Assembly: GCA_947172415.1 (NCBI GenBank)
Contig: OX359199.1
Coordinates: 1,762,001 to 1,826,000, forward strand
DNA from: Chondrosia reniformis
Taxonomy: Eukaryota; Porifera; Demospongiae; Chondrillida; Chondrillidae
Length of the DNA: 64,000 nt
Reading direction: 5' to 3'
Positions 26,301-38,300 of the stretch are shown here, piece after piece. The first letter of the stretch is position 1. Every line of letters starts with the position of its first letter. The position numbers were made by a program, and so were the translations under genes. The notes beneath the pieces were generated by a model that was not told where the DNA came from, made no database searches, and saw only the letters and a program-made list of their open reading frames with translations.

Positions 26301-29300
26301 GTCAATATATTATTATGATGAAGATTTACAGGTTGAAACATCCTTATAAGTGTTGCTGATACATGCATACGTGGGTATATACTCACAGTGTCATAAAATC
26401 AGATACGTACACATTAAATAAAGTACTGTACTAGTATATATTATAATAAGTATTGTTAGAGTAGTACCTGGGTATCCGTCGTTGTCCAGATCACCAAGAG
26501 GAGCAATAGCATGCCCAAACCGTCCATATGATATAGTACCTCTAATAATTGAACGTTCCTCGTTAGATATTGCACCAACTGATCCCTAAAGAGATGAAAC
26601 CATTACCTCTATATCTGTTGTAATAGCTGTACATGTTTCATATACATCAAATGCACATGAAAAATATAAGATACTATTTTCCTACATGCTAAGCCTATTC
26701 TGTAAAAAAGCCTATAGGGGAACTAAACCTGAAGAGAGCTTTGGATGAAGATACAGGAGTCTTTTCTTCCTTCTTTTCTCTGCTTTCATCTTCTTCTCCA
26801 CTGGGACATGCACATGCACATTTGTATACATTTACCGTTTGTATACATACACTTACTTCAACCTCATTACCGTAAACATAAACTGCACCAATCTCTGGTG
26901 TGCCTGAACTTCCAAAATAAAGAGGAGCTCCCACTAAGACATCATCAAAACTATAGAATATAGTCAAGGTAAATACTAATCAATATCTCTTAATTGTATA
27001 AGTGTATTCATGATATATGAAGTTTATTGAGCAACAGCAACATTAAATCTTAGAACGTTTCAACCCGTAGGTCTTCTTCAGCAATATTTAATATATTATA
27101 TATTATAATTATTGCTGATGAAGACCTACGGGTTGAAACGTTCTATTCCAAGATTTACTGTTGCTGTTGCTCAATAAACTTCATATATCATCATGATTGC
27201 GACAAATAAACTCTATCACTTCAAGTGTATTCATATGCATGTGTGTGTGTGTGTCCAGGACTGCATGAGAAAAGAGTCAATTATGGTCTCTGGCCCATTT
27301 TGAGGTGCATTTTGTATGATGAACAGTAGAATGACTAAACTTATAGTCTCCTCATCATATCTTATTAGATGGGCCATGAAACTGTAACAAAGGACCTCTG
27401 TATAATTGAGAAGAGATTTCCCATTGTTATGGTTTTAACCAATTTTCTCAAAAATATGAACTAAAATAGTCCTTTCCCCAGACCTTAACATATAGTTATG
27501 ACACACAATAGGAATGTGGCTGATTATGTATACATGTGGTCTATATCCTCACCCATCACTGTCGAAGTCAACAGCAGCTATGGAATACCCATAATAGGAT
27601 GCAATCTAAGAAATGAAAAATTTTGAAAAATAGGGACTTTAAGATCTGAAGCTGATCTTAAAGCTGCATGTGTTGTCTTATCATTTGACTCTGGATTTTA
27701 CTCCACCCACTCAGGTCTCCTGATGAGCGTGATGAACAAAGGGTGGAACCGAAGTTCGCTTGATGAGAACCAGAGTCTCCCCTTAGCCTCTCAATTGAGA
27801 TGGTTGAGCCATATACGTACTACTTTGTCCAAAACTTCCATTGTATGCCATACTGATGAGTTTTAATAAGGTTGAAACGGCTGTCTATGGCTTGACCATC
27901 TGTTTGAGTAGCTAGGGGGAGACTCTGGTTCCCATCAAGCGAACTTCAGTTCCACCCTGTGCTCATCACGTTCCTCAGGAGACCTGAGTGGGTGGGGTAA
28001 AATCCAGAGTCAAATGACTAGACAAGTGTAATATTTGTAGCTTACTGAGTGCAGAATAAGACTTGAGAAGTTAAAATATGTATCTCTTTGATGTACAGTA
28101 ACACATGCACAGTAATAATACTGTAAGTACTTATTCACCGGTTTGGGTCCAATCAATTCAGTAATTGTTTTAGTTCTCCCAGAGTCATCTGTTCCCATTA
28201 TAAACACTTTGCCGTGATAATTCTGAGCTCGGGGTGCACTCAAGATCCATTCTAATAGGCATACAATTGAATTATACATAATAGGCTCTATATTATATGT
28301 ATTCATTGAATTTAGTATAGAGTATATACGTATATGCGTACTTTGCAGATAAGTGTAATAAACTCACGTAGTTCAGACTGGCTTGTAATGTGTCCTCTCT
28401 TGATACTCATTCCAGCATAGTCATAATCTTTAATGTACTGGCTCCTCAGCTGTATGACTGGGTTATCATCATCCAGACCCGAATATAAAATGGCGGCTCC
28501 CTGCCAATCGTAGGCTCCAGGGGCTCCAATTGCTAGTGTGCCATCCTCCTATACATCATATATGTATAGAGTATACATACAGTATATAAACCTAATTGTC
28601 TTGATGAATACTGAAAGATTACAAATGCATATATAACTGCACTTTTGACTATTTTGTCACAACGTTTTTAAAATGCCTGTACTGAACATAATGCTACAGT
28701 ACAAAAATGCCCCTATTCACATTGTATATAACAAGGAGCCAATAAATTAACAACCATCAGTTGCTGAAGAAGACACCACAAGAGATCAAGTTGAAAACCA
28801 TGCTCGAAAGAGATATGAACCCTTTCAAAAATTAGGTTTGTTGCAATCTTAAGAAAGTCTTACCACATACGTAGGTACATACACATAAATAGGTACATAG
28901 CAAGGGTCGACCTCAGGAACTGATAATCATGCAGCTAATTTTCATCAAAGGTTAACTGTGAGACTAGGATGTGACTAATTGCTACGTGAGTTCAATTCTC
29001 TTATCAGATATATACAGTACTTATTATACGTATATTTACATACATATGTACGTATATGCTTACCAGAAATGAGATGTCAACACCGGCAGTACAATACCCA
29101 AGTTTCTCTACATTTGTTGTTATATATAACCTTGAATCCGCTAAAATAATGTGTATAAAAAATAACTGTCAAGTACTGTATATGTCAAATGTATACATTA
29201 ATGAGAAATGAAACTGGAATTTTTATTTAAATTCTCAAATAATTGCTACAGTACTTTTTGGGTTGGTTGTCCAGACCAGACATTGTAATCCGAAAGTACT

Positions 29301-31748
29301 GTAGTTCATTATCAACCTATTCTAGAGCTGATTGCATGAACTCACAGCAACATATACGTATAATATTATATACTTTAATTTCCTATAGTTAATAAGATAG
29401 TATATACGTATTCTATAAACTGTACATTTTATATAGTATCAATGTCATTTCTATATAAGGCAATACACACACAAAATGAAACACTTGCATACTAGAGCAA
29501 GGATGAAATTCATCAAAATCCGTCAGGCTGGGGTCTCTAGCAATGTGACACACTCCATGGGGAAATGTCCTCTGTTTGCCATTTTCGTCCCTGGCTTGAA
29601 ATTTCCATTTATGGCCGCACACCTGCATATTAACATAATAAGGTTAGTGATACTGCAGCTGTGGGTATAAAGGATATGTTTAAAGGATTAGGATTCAAAA
29701 ATAATTGGAGAAAGCATGGTATGACATTAATTTGAGGCCAAGCAAATATACTTGTATAGAATAGATGGGGTTCTAGGCTTTGGAAGAGTTTCATACGAGA
29801 GTGACAGGTTCTTGCCTTATATATAAGAAAAAAGGGATTCAGAAAGGATCAAGATCAAGAAAAAGACAAAGATTCCCTGGGTCACTGATGAAGGGTGGAA
29901 TTCCCAGAAACAGCTGTCTGGCCCAGTGGAGCAGAAGTAGAAAGATAAGAAAAGAAAAGACTCCTGTATCTTCATCCAAAGCACTCTCCAGGTTTTAATT
30001 CCCTATAGGCTTTTTCACAGAGTAGGCATAGCATGTAGGAAAATGGTGTATTAGATTTTTCATGCAGGTATGGTGATTACTTTCAAATACCTACAGCAAA
30101 TTTGCCATTTAAAGAGTCCATTGAGAAGCCTAGAAACTGTTCCTTTGTATGACTATCCGCTAAAAATGAAATAAATACAACATTTGTGGATGCATACATA
30201 ATAGCCACAACTATAATAACTAATGAAGTAATAGTATTTTAAAAATAATGCATTCATTATATATGGGATAAACTTCATTGTATATACGTATATAGGTATA
30301 TCTGTCGTTAATATATATAGGTGTAAGATTACTATAAAAACACTTAATATATACGTAGTATGGATACAATACTAATTTGCAAGTATTGAGCAACTTGATA
30401 TACATTATAATCAATGTCATATTGTGGTCTTTATTAGATTTGTAGAGTTCAAAGGGACCTGATTATATTAGATTTAACTTGGAATTTAAGTTACACTAGA
30501 CAATGTATCAATATAATTACGGCATACAAAAGTATATGAAGAAGAATGTACCAAATCATATATAATATGCGTATGTACGTTTGCCATTAGAGTTCACAAA
30601 ATGCTATACATATAGCATATCCTCTCCTCCTACGTACTAATGCAAAGTGCTTACATCCTTTATAATAAAGAGGATCTTCTCCACTGTTGCTTGTTAAAGG
30701 ACTGCATGGTTCTGATCCATGTAAAGGGCAACCCAACACATAGCCGGGTCTTTCAACTTGACCATCAAGTGTTGTTCCATTTGGGACACCAATCAGAAGC
30801 CTTTATACATTAATTTAACATAACAAACATATAATATATCCATTATTATATATGTATGTATTTTTATTATACATATATATACTATATATATGAGTTTAAT
30901 TTTGTGTGCATACTTGCTTGAATCGGACATGTGTTACAACATTTATACAGCTGCAATGCACACTACATGCAGACACGCCCAGGATCACTGCATGATGAAG
31001 GGTGGAATTCCCAGAAATGGCTGTCTGACCCAGTGGAGAAGATGAAATAGAGGAAAAGAAGAAAGAAAAGACTCCTGTATCTTCATCCAAAGCTCTCTCC
31101 AGGTTTAGTTTCCCTATAGGCTTTTTTAAAGAGTAGGCATGCATATTGGATTTTTCATGTACAGAAGGACAAACACAGTCGACCATGCAATGTCCTCAGG
31201 GGGCAGCACTCTTCCATAATAAGACTTATTTAGTTGGCTAGCTATATAGGGTTCTATAGAATGTGGCGGCAGTAGCCTGTATCGATCAGCACACCTTAAG
31301 GACATTTGCAGAAGAATTGTGATTTGCGGTTAAAGGTAGTCTCTTCGTAACGTAACGAATGTTTTATTTTTGTGTCGAAAGTCTACTGGTGTTTGATATT
31401 TTATAATTCACTTGACTCCCTGTAAAGTTTAACCAGTGCCAGTGAGCCAAGGAGAGTTCCAGAATATATTAACAATGCTTGATTATACGCGTATACCTAA
31501 TACATTCCTTATTCAGTTTGCTGTAAACGGATAGTTACCTTAGCACGTTCTATATCAACGAACCTTGCATTATTCAGCGATGCCGGTGTCTGTGTTAGGT
31601 GGAGTGCTGCCGAATATCCAAAGAGATCATACTCTTCGTCCATATGGTTTGAAGGAGGTTCTCTGAGAAAAATCTGTCCTTCATCTATCGTTATTGCGGA
31701 TACCAGTAAACAGTAAGAAGACAATAAGGCTAAAAACAACGTTCTCAT
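20379..31748 (-). CDS. Integrin alpha subunit B (26 exons, 1075 aa)
   Basis: Complete integrin alpha gene, tandem to A and C. Exons: 31748-31564, 30800-30655, 30159-30095, 29622-29493, 29140-29064, 28548-28368, 28251-28139, 27605-27553, 26950-26857, 26585-26468, 26283-26074, 25670-25625, 25436-25335, 25238-25177, 25046-24895, 24790-24629, 24461-24385, 24310-24073, 23727-23642, 23465-23382, 23027-22811, 22479-22333, 22258-22127, 21966-21874, 21491-21369, 20513-20379 (3228 nt). Signal peptide 1-18, propeller to about 473 with intact calcium loops ([45 protein letters not shown]), stalk to about 1007, membrane segment about 1008-1031, then [10 protein letters not shown] and a 44-aa tail. No furin-type site. 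Exon 1 must end at the weaker donor gttcgt (after GCAAG) to stay in frame; a nearby gtaact donor would break the frame. Exon 21 also seems to use gttcgt. Exon 1 and exons 10-11 are almost identical to alpha C. Confidence 0.92.
20966..21345. mobile_element. Family-3 element interrupted by a nested 223-bp MITE
   Basis: The outer element is recognised by TCTGGATTTTACCCCACCCA at the left and GATGGTCGAAGCATAGACAG at the right, as in the copies at 27681 and 59583. The inner insert (21069-21291) has ends GGATCAAAT and ATTTGATCC. The terminal segments of the insert recur at 20190-20231. Confidence 0.55.
21672..21865. mobile_element. 194-bp palindromic element next to alpha B exon 24 donor
   Basis: Long inverted repeat with arms ATAGGATACTGAGATTATTG and its complement, and internal GGGTTGAAACGTTC. 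It ends 9 bp from exon 24 of alpha B, so the transcribed intron begins with a strong hairpin. Confidence 0.7.
23832..24024. repeat. Dispersed family-1 repeat copy
   Basis: Diverged copy with TTTGGATGAGGATACAGGG and CACTGGGAATACCTACC, in the alpha B intron between exons 18 and 19. Confidence 0.55.
26064..26542 (-). other. Gene-conversion-like patch shared with 46586-47062
   Basis: Covers alpha B exon 11, intron 10 and the 3' part of exon 10. By eye about 10 substitutions and 2 small indels separate it from alpha C over about 478 bp, intron included, while flanking exon sequence is clearly diverged. Confidence 0.85.
26672..26806. repeat. Dispersed family-1 repeat copy (truncated)
   Basis: Runs from TTTTCCTACATGCTAAGCC to TTCTTCTCCACTGGGA and stops there. 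Lies about 50 bp from alpha B exon 9. Confidence 0.6.
27011..27190. mobile_element. 180-bp palindromic element with GGGTTGAAACG core
   Basis: Near-perfect inverted repeat: TGATATATGAAGTTTATTG at the left and its complement at the right. The arms include GAAGACCTACGGGTTGAAACG. AT-rich loop, no frame. In alpha B intron 8. Confidence 0.75.
27681..28017. mobile_element. Family-3 MITE, 337 bp
   Basis: Terminal inverted repeats TCATTTGACTCTGGATTTTA and its complement, with long similar subterminal arms (GTGGGTGG, CCAGAGTC repeated). Full-length relative of the copies at 20966 and 59583. In alpha B intron 7. Confidence 0.75.
29830..30055. repeat. Dispersed family-1 repeat copy, opposite orientation
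   Basis: Full-length copy with CACTGATGAAGGGTGGAATT, CTGTCTGGCCCAGTGGAGC and GCATAGCATGTAGGAAAATG, in the alpha B intron between exons 3 and 4. Confidence 0.65.
30970..31148. repeat. Dispersed family-1 repeat copy, opposite orientation
   Basis: Contains GATGAAGGGTGGAATTCCC and GTATCTTCATCCAAAGCTCTC; lies in alpha B intron 1. Confidence 0.65.
31564..31748 (-). other. Alpha B signal-peptide exon, almost identical to alpha C exon 1
   Basis: Differs from 56661-56842 at only a handful of positions; similarity runs over about 210 bp (from 31530 to 31740) and then stops sharply at the start codon side. Much closer than the next exon of the two genes, which is only moderately similar. Confidence 0.8.
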
Positions 31749-32363
31749 TTTCAGACGTGTTAAGCCGACACAGAGAGAGAGAGAGGTTCTTGTGAGTAGG
31801 AAGTAATTAGATCAGCAGACAATGACCGATACCCTCGATAGCCAAGGGGAAGTATAATCGACATAAAACTATGTTAGGTCACGCTAGATAATCTTTCATG
31901 TGTAATTTAGGATAAATAACCAGTCAATAGGACGCTATCTTAAGGCATCCAGAGATTAGGAACACAAAATGGGAAAGTAATGTAGATAAATAAATAATAT
32001 ATAGTTTTTCCAATAAATATTTTTTTTTGAATCATATATAGGCACGTAGAAAAATAACTTGTGAAAATGTTCATATAAATATATAAGAAATCTAAAAGTA
32101 TAAAATAGGAAATTATATATTGAATTGAAAGTATTATGTATTATAGATTACTGCATGAGAAGTTCCTCATATTTTAAATCTTCAAACACAAATAATGTTA
32201 CACATTATGTAGGCCAATACATATACAGTACATCCGCAGGAATGGTTAATTAACAAAGAAATTGAAATACAAATTATTTAAATCACCATGTAATTATATA
32301 TTCTAATATAAGCAAGCACATTCTAATGTTTCTTTGCTACATTTTTTCCTTTTTTGATAAATC
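31749..32363. promoter_or_regulatory. Intergenic region: 3' flank of PLP gene, promoter of alpha B
   Basis: 615 bp between two minus-strand genes, AT-rich with a short (GA)n run near 31770-31785. GGGGAAGT at about 31845 is an ETS-like candidate. No coding signal. Confidence 0.4.
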
Positions 32364-35300
32364 CTAAGAGTTTGCAGTTGTGTTCAAAACTTCCTTCAAT
32401 CTTTGTAAACCTGAAATATACATACGTATTTCCAGTGAGATCACTGTTACTATAATAACTGTACTAGTATTGAAGAGCTGCTGAACCCACTTATCTACAT
32501 ACATACCGAGGTGCAGCTTCTCCTGGGGCACTGCAAACACTATTCTAAACCAGCCTTCCTCTTGCATTCTGAAGGCATGTCCTGGAGTGATGTACACACC
32601 TTTTTGAACCAACCTTTTCAAAAATTCTAACTCTCCATCTTGTGATAGGTCATTTAAACACTACATATAAAGCATGCAATTATCTATACGTACATATATT
32701 AACTTAAATATTTTAAAAACTACATATTACAGTGTCATGATATTAGTCAAAAGCACATTTAAGGTAAGTATATTAACTAAAATATTTAAAAAAAATGTTA
32801 GAAACTACATATTATAGTGTCATATTAGTCAAAAGCACATTTAAGCTAAGGATTGAAAGAAAGACTTCCACGGTCACTGATGAAGGCGGCATTCCTAGAA
32901 ACAGCTGTCTGGCCCTTTGAAGCAGTAAAACAAAGAGATGACTTTACTCTTATCCAGAGCTCTCTAGAGGATTAATTCCCTAGTTAATCTCATAGGCTAT
33001 TATGTATAGAAATAGTGTGAAATAGTGTTTTAGATATTCATAACCCAGTTAGTTACAGTGTATACGTAGTTAATCTGATTGTTAACTTAAATATTCCTTA
33101 ATCGTCCAGTTGTGATACTAGTTAATGCCGGCACTCCACCTTTGCAAACAATGATGTGAGCCATACAATTCATATATACAAACAGGTTTGGTTCACTACA
33201 AATTAGCATCTCTTGTGAAAGATAATATACTTGCCTTTTTAAAGTTTGCCATGACAAAGATACCGGCTTCTGGCAAAATAAAAGGAATGGAGAGATCTTT
33301 GAGAGCATCAGTAACTGTTTTAAGAGATTCTGTAAGTAATCTCTTTTGTGTTGGAAAGAATGTATCATCCAGCCATTCTATAGTAAATATGTAGTTAGAT
33401 GAATGTATCATCCAGCCATTCTATAGTAAATATGTAGTTAGATGAATGTATCATCCAGCCATTCTATAGTAAATATGTAGTTAGATGAATGTATCATCCA
33501 GCCATTCTATAGTAAATATGTAGTTAGATGAATGTATCATCCAGCCATTCTATAGTAAATATGTAGTTAGATGAATGTATCATCCAGCCATTCTATAGTA
33601 AATATGTAGTTAGATGAATGTATCATCCAGCCATTCTATAGTAAATATGTAGTTAGATGAATGTATCATCCAGCCATTCTATAGTAAATATGTAGTTAGA
33701 TGAATGTATCATCCAGCCATTCTATAGTAAATATGTAGTTAGATGAATGTATCATCCAGCCATTCTATAGTAAATATGTAGTTAGATGAATGTATCATCC
33801 AGCCATTCTATAGTAAATATGTAGTTAGATGAATGTATCATCCAGCCATTCTATAGTAAATATGTAGTTAGATGAATGTATCATCCAGCCATTCTATAGT
33901 AAATATGTAGTTAGATGAATGTATCATCCAGCCATTCTATAGTAAATATGTAGTTAGATGAATGTATCATCCAGCCATTCTATAGTAAATATGTAGTTAG
34001 ATGAATGTATCATCCAGCCATTCTATAGTAAATATGTAGTTAGATGAATGTATCATCCAGCCATTCTATAGTAAATATGTAGTTAGATGAATGTATCATC
34101 CAGCCATTCTATAGTAAATATGTAGTTAGATGAATGTATCATCCAGCCATTCTATAGTAAATATGTAGTTAGATGAATGTATCATCCAGCCATTCTATAG
34201 TAAATATGTAGTTAGATGATAGGGATTTCTTCTAACTGCTCAAAACCCATCTTTGAGATGGTTCATCTTTACTCTTTTGAGCATCAGTTTATTGTTTATT
34301 ATTGGGAATCAGGTGTTTCAACCCCAGGGATCTTCTTCAACATCTGAAGATCTAGGGATCTTCTTCAACATCTGAAGATCTAGGGATCTTCTTCAAGAAA
34401 ACAAGTTGCCTGTTTAGACACTCAAAAGACTAGAGATAGACCATCTCAATTATGTAGCAAAGGGCACTTCCTACATATTGTCTGAACTATGTACGTACAG
34501 TATATGTGTAAATGTTAAGAAAGAAATAGACAATGGAAGAGAACACCTGTAAAACTTACTTTGATCTTGCAAAAGTACTTTCAACATATGCTGCAGTAAA
34601 CACAATTGTATTATTATATCATAAGTGATATCACAGACTTAGTAATTGAATTTAATTTTGGTAGAAAACAACATTTACAGAAGACATTTCTAAAGTAATA
34701 TATTTTTTGGGAAGGGGGGGGGCAGCTGAGTTGCTTGTATACTACTACTGCACTACTTACAGCAGTTGTGTTGGGTATTCTGTAGAAGAAGATAAGGCTA
34801 AAGGCAGCCTGCATTACAGGTTTACTTCTTGATATTATGCATCCAGTACACAGCCCAGGGACACCAAAATCCTAAGAAAGCAGTTGCAAAGAAACCTCTG
34901 CTCAGTCACATATAACAATGGTAACGTATAACATCATTCATTAAATACAAAAAGTCCTCCTTTTACAGAAGCCCAAAGGGAAAATAACATAATATTTAGT
35001 AGACATAATGGAAATCAAATTAAGAAAAACTTACTGAAAGTAAAAAAGTGTAAATGTAAAACTATTCCAGTAAAAGTAAGATTTTTCGGCCTAGTACTAC
35101 GTATATCTCAGTAGGTGAAGACATACGTATACAAGTGATTAGTACAGTTTGGTATGCACAGTATGTGCATAAATATTGGAGGAAACCACGGTAATGCAGA
35201 GAATATGTACAAACCTTACTGAATCCCCACAACACATGAACAAAATCAGGATTCAAACTGTAAGAAACAATAGATGTAATAACAACATTTAACTACTAAC

Positions 35301-38300
35301 ACACTCTTGAGAGCCATAACATACATACATAAAGTATCACAGTTAAATAACGTATCTAATTGAGGAGTCGTGAGTAATTTAGAAAGGTCATGCTCCCTTG
35401 TGTAATAAAGCTAAAGATTGCAAAACAATATCACAAAGTCAGTGAAATGCTATACGCCAGCTGTACTAAACGCAACTGATTGATAACCTGTAATTAGATA
35501 AGTGACCTATGGAAAGACAGCTGTCAGGTTCCTACTTGAAAGAGTACTTTCCAAGAAACTAGATTAAACCTTGCTTTCTATGATAAAGAAAGGAGTTATT
35601 GCATAATCATGAACATCAGACAAAGGCAGTTATAAACATGAACATCGGACAAAGGCAGTTTTTGTATAATCATGAACATCGGACAAAGGCAGTCATTGAA
35701 TAATCTCATCCAGTATGGCAATCCATATAGCCTGTCTTAATGAGAACTAATGGATTGGTAATAAGATCATTTCACTTCTAAAGCTTACCCTTCCAACTCC
35801 AGGACACTAGTAAACTTTGTATCTGTCTTTAGTGTACTCAGCATGTAAATTTCATCAGATATAAGATGAATTTCATATCTACATTAATACAATGTATGTA
35901 CATATATAAACTACGTACTGTATATGGTGGGTAACTTCAACAGATACAGTACATTTGGTTGTGGTGTATGTAGTACTTAGTCTAGCCTGTACTTCCATTG
36001 TGCAGAATGAACTATGTGGGGCTAGCGACTAGTTTGTACTGCACTTATGACTTACTTGGCACAAAGCTGAGCAATATCTTGTAATTCTTTCTCACTCAAA
36101 ACAGACCCCATGGGGTTATGAGGATTGATTATAAAGATTCCCCTTACATTTTCTCCCTAAAAGGAGCAACAATGAATAGTATGGAGAATATATCATTATG
36201 TATACATGTATCCCAGATAATCAACATATGTGTATTTGTGAAACGGATCAGCAGTGTTCTACTACTCCTATAGCTATACCTATAGTTATTGCCTACTACT
36301 TAGAAGATAGTAACTTCACAAAGATGAACAAATTTGATGAATTTAATTCAGAGAAAACTGTTTGCCTATCTAAAGACATTGAAATGACAAGTAGTAATAT
36401 ATGTACATACGTATGTAGAAACGCTTTTGAAAAATAATGTACTGTATAATCCGTGTTTGGATAATCCACCAACCCTGCAAATCAGCCTAAATTTTACCAA
36501 AAACAATTGTGGCAGATTAAGTGGGTTGCACTATATATATATATGTATGTTTATATAAAGCAATACACTATCCATGGTTAGTATATATTAGGGTCGGCGA
36601 AGGGTGCAAAATCAGACTTGCTACATATTGAAGCAAAAGAGCTATTTATATCAAATAAACATGGTATATGGAAGGATTGTTAATCAGCAATGGTATTAGA
36701 CGGCTTGGCTTCCTTTAAGGGGATACTGACTACTTACATGTGGTATAAGGTGTTACATGACATATACGTACATATACGTAAGAACACATTGCATTTCTAA
36801 ATACCTTTTCCTTAGCTGCAAGAAGTGATCTTTCATAGTCCTGCACTGTGGGTCTAAAGGGACCTCCTTCACTCTTTACAAACAGAACAGAAGGTATTTT
36901 AATCAAGTATAGAGAATGAGTACAGTTGAATCAGCTTAAGATGAACTTGCTTAATTTCGGTGATTATAATAACAAAACAAATTAAATAATCAACCACTGG
37001 TAATTAAAATCATTAATTCTCAAACATCATGAAGAGGGAAAACCACAAAAGAAGCAATTGCTGAGAACCAAACCCAGGACAGCTGGTTATAACCACCAGT
37101 TGCTCTGCCACTGAGCTACAACTGCCACAGCGCTGCTTCCTCCCTCTTTCCCTCTTCTACTAAATACAAAAAGTAATAAACCTTTATTCACTAATCAGCG
37201 GTAATTCTCTTTATCAGTGCAAGCCAATAATCAAGACCCAGCCCATTTCCAGTGGGAGGGGCACACATTAATTAAAGGGTACTCTGACATACGTACTCAT
37301 ACGTATACTTACATTGGAGTAAGTGTGGACCTTGATCAGCTTCACTTCACTCTTTTCACACAAATCAGTGTCACATACACCATAGTGGGGAGTACCAATC
37401 AAGAGTACATCTGCAGATACACAAGTACATAAAGGTGAATGGCTGTTAAAAGTAAAAATTAGGCAAAGAGCTTGAGCTACAGTAGCATGCTATAAATTAC
37501 CACCGGGGCTGCACGTAACATTAGATATACAATCCATAGCACAAGATACTCCATTGGTCACAAAAACCTACAATAATAAGATGTTGTACATGTAAATATA
37601 TTCTATACATAAAGCAATATATAAGAGTTTGGCTTCACTCTAATGCTGGTAATAGCTGTTGCAAGATATAACCATTCATTCTTAGCTTTTGATGTTTTTT
37701 GTTTTTAAGTCGTAATCTTTAATCTTTGAGATTGCACTCGGCAAATGTCGGTATGGAAATTTGGGGCGTGTAATAATTAGTCAAACCTCACAATTGCATT
37801 CCATAAAAGTTGGAATGAAACTTTATGGAAGGTTTACGGCGTCCCTCAATTATTTGCCAAATTCCCACAAAAATTTACAAGTACATCTGGACGTACGTAC
37901 TTTGAATAGCTCTCCTTTAACATGTACTCTTTATCCACAGTGAAGCCAATATTGCATCAAAAGAGATTCAAATTTTATTGGTACCAACAGTTACTAGGCA
38001 ACATTAATTACTCAACTGAGTTATCAACATATAGGCTACCTACCATATGTGGCTAAACGAAATACAATGAAAGGAAAATTAAACAGTGGGCCATCTAGTT
38101 ACTTACGTACATTGGCTCTTGTTAAGGGCTCTGTGAGACTCAAGTGCTTTGTAAAATACTCTGCAATAACACCTTCAAGGCTACAAGTACATGAAATTAA
38201 AGATACAAAATGAGATATGTAAATGCTATCCAAATCTCTGCTTAGTAGTGCATTTGCTGACTGTTCTATAATAAGCACACATAATGTTCAGGACACTTAA

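Noticed and set aside
29780..29998. Short protein encoded by family-1 repeats ([17 protein letters not shown])
   Set aside because: Readable in several copies but the frame is broken differently in each and differs between copies; no sign of a kept coding frame.
33358..34217. CRISPR array
   Set aside because: The 43-bp units are contiguous with no spacers and lie in an animal gene intron/exon junction.
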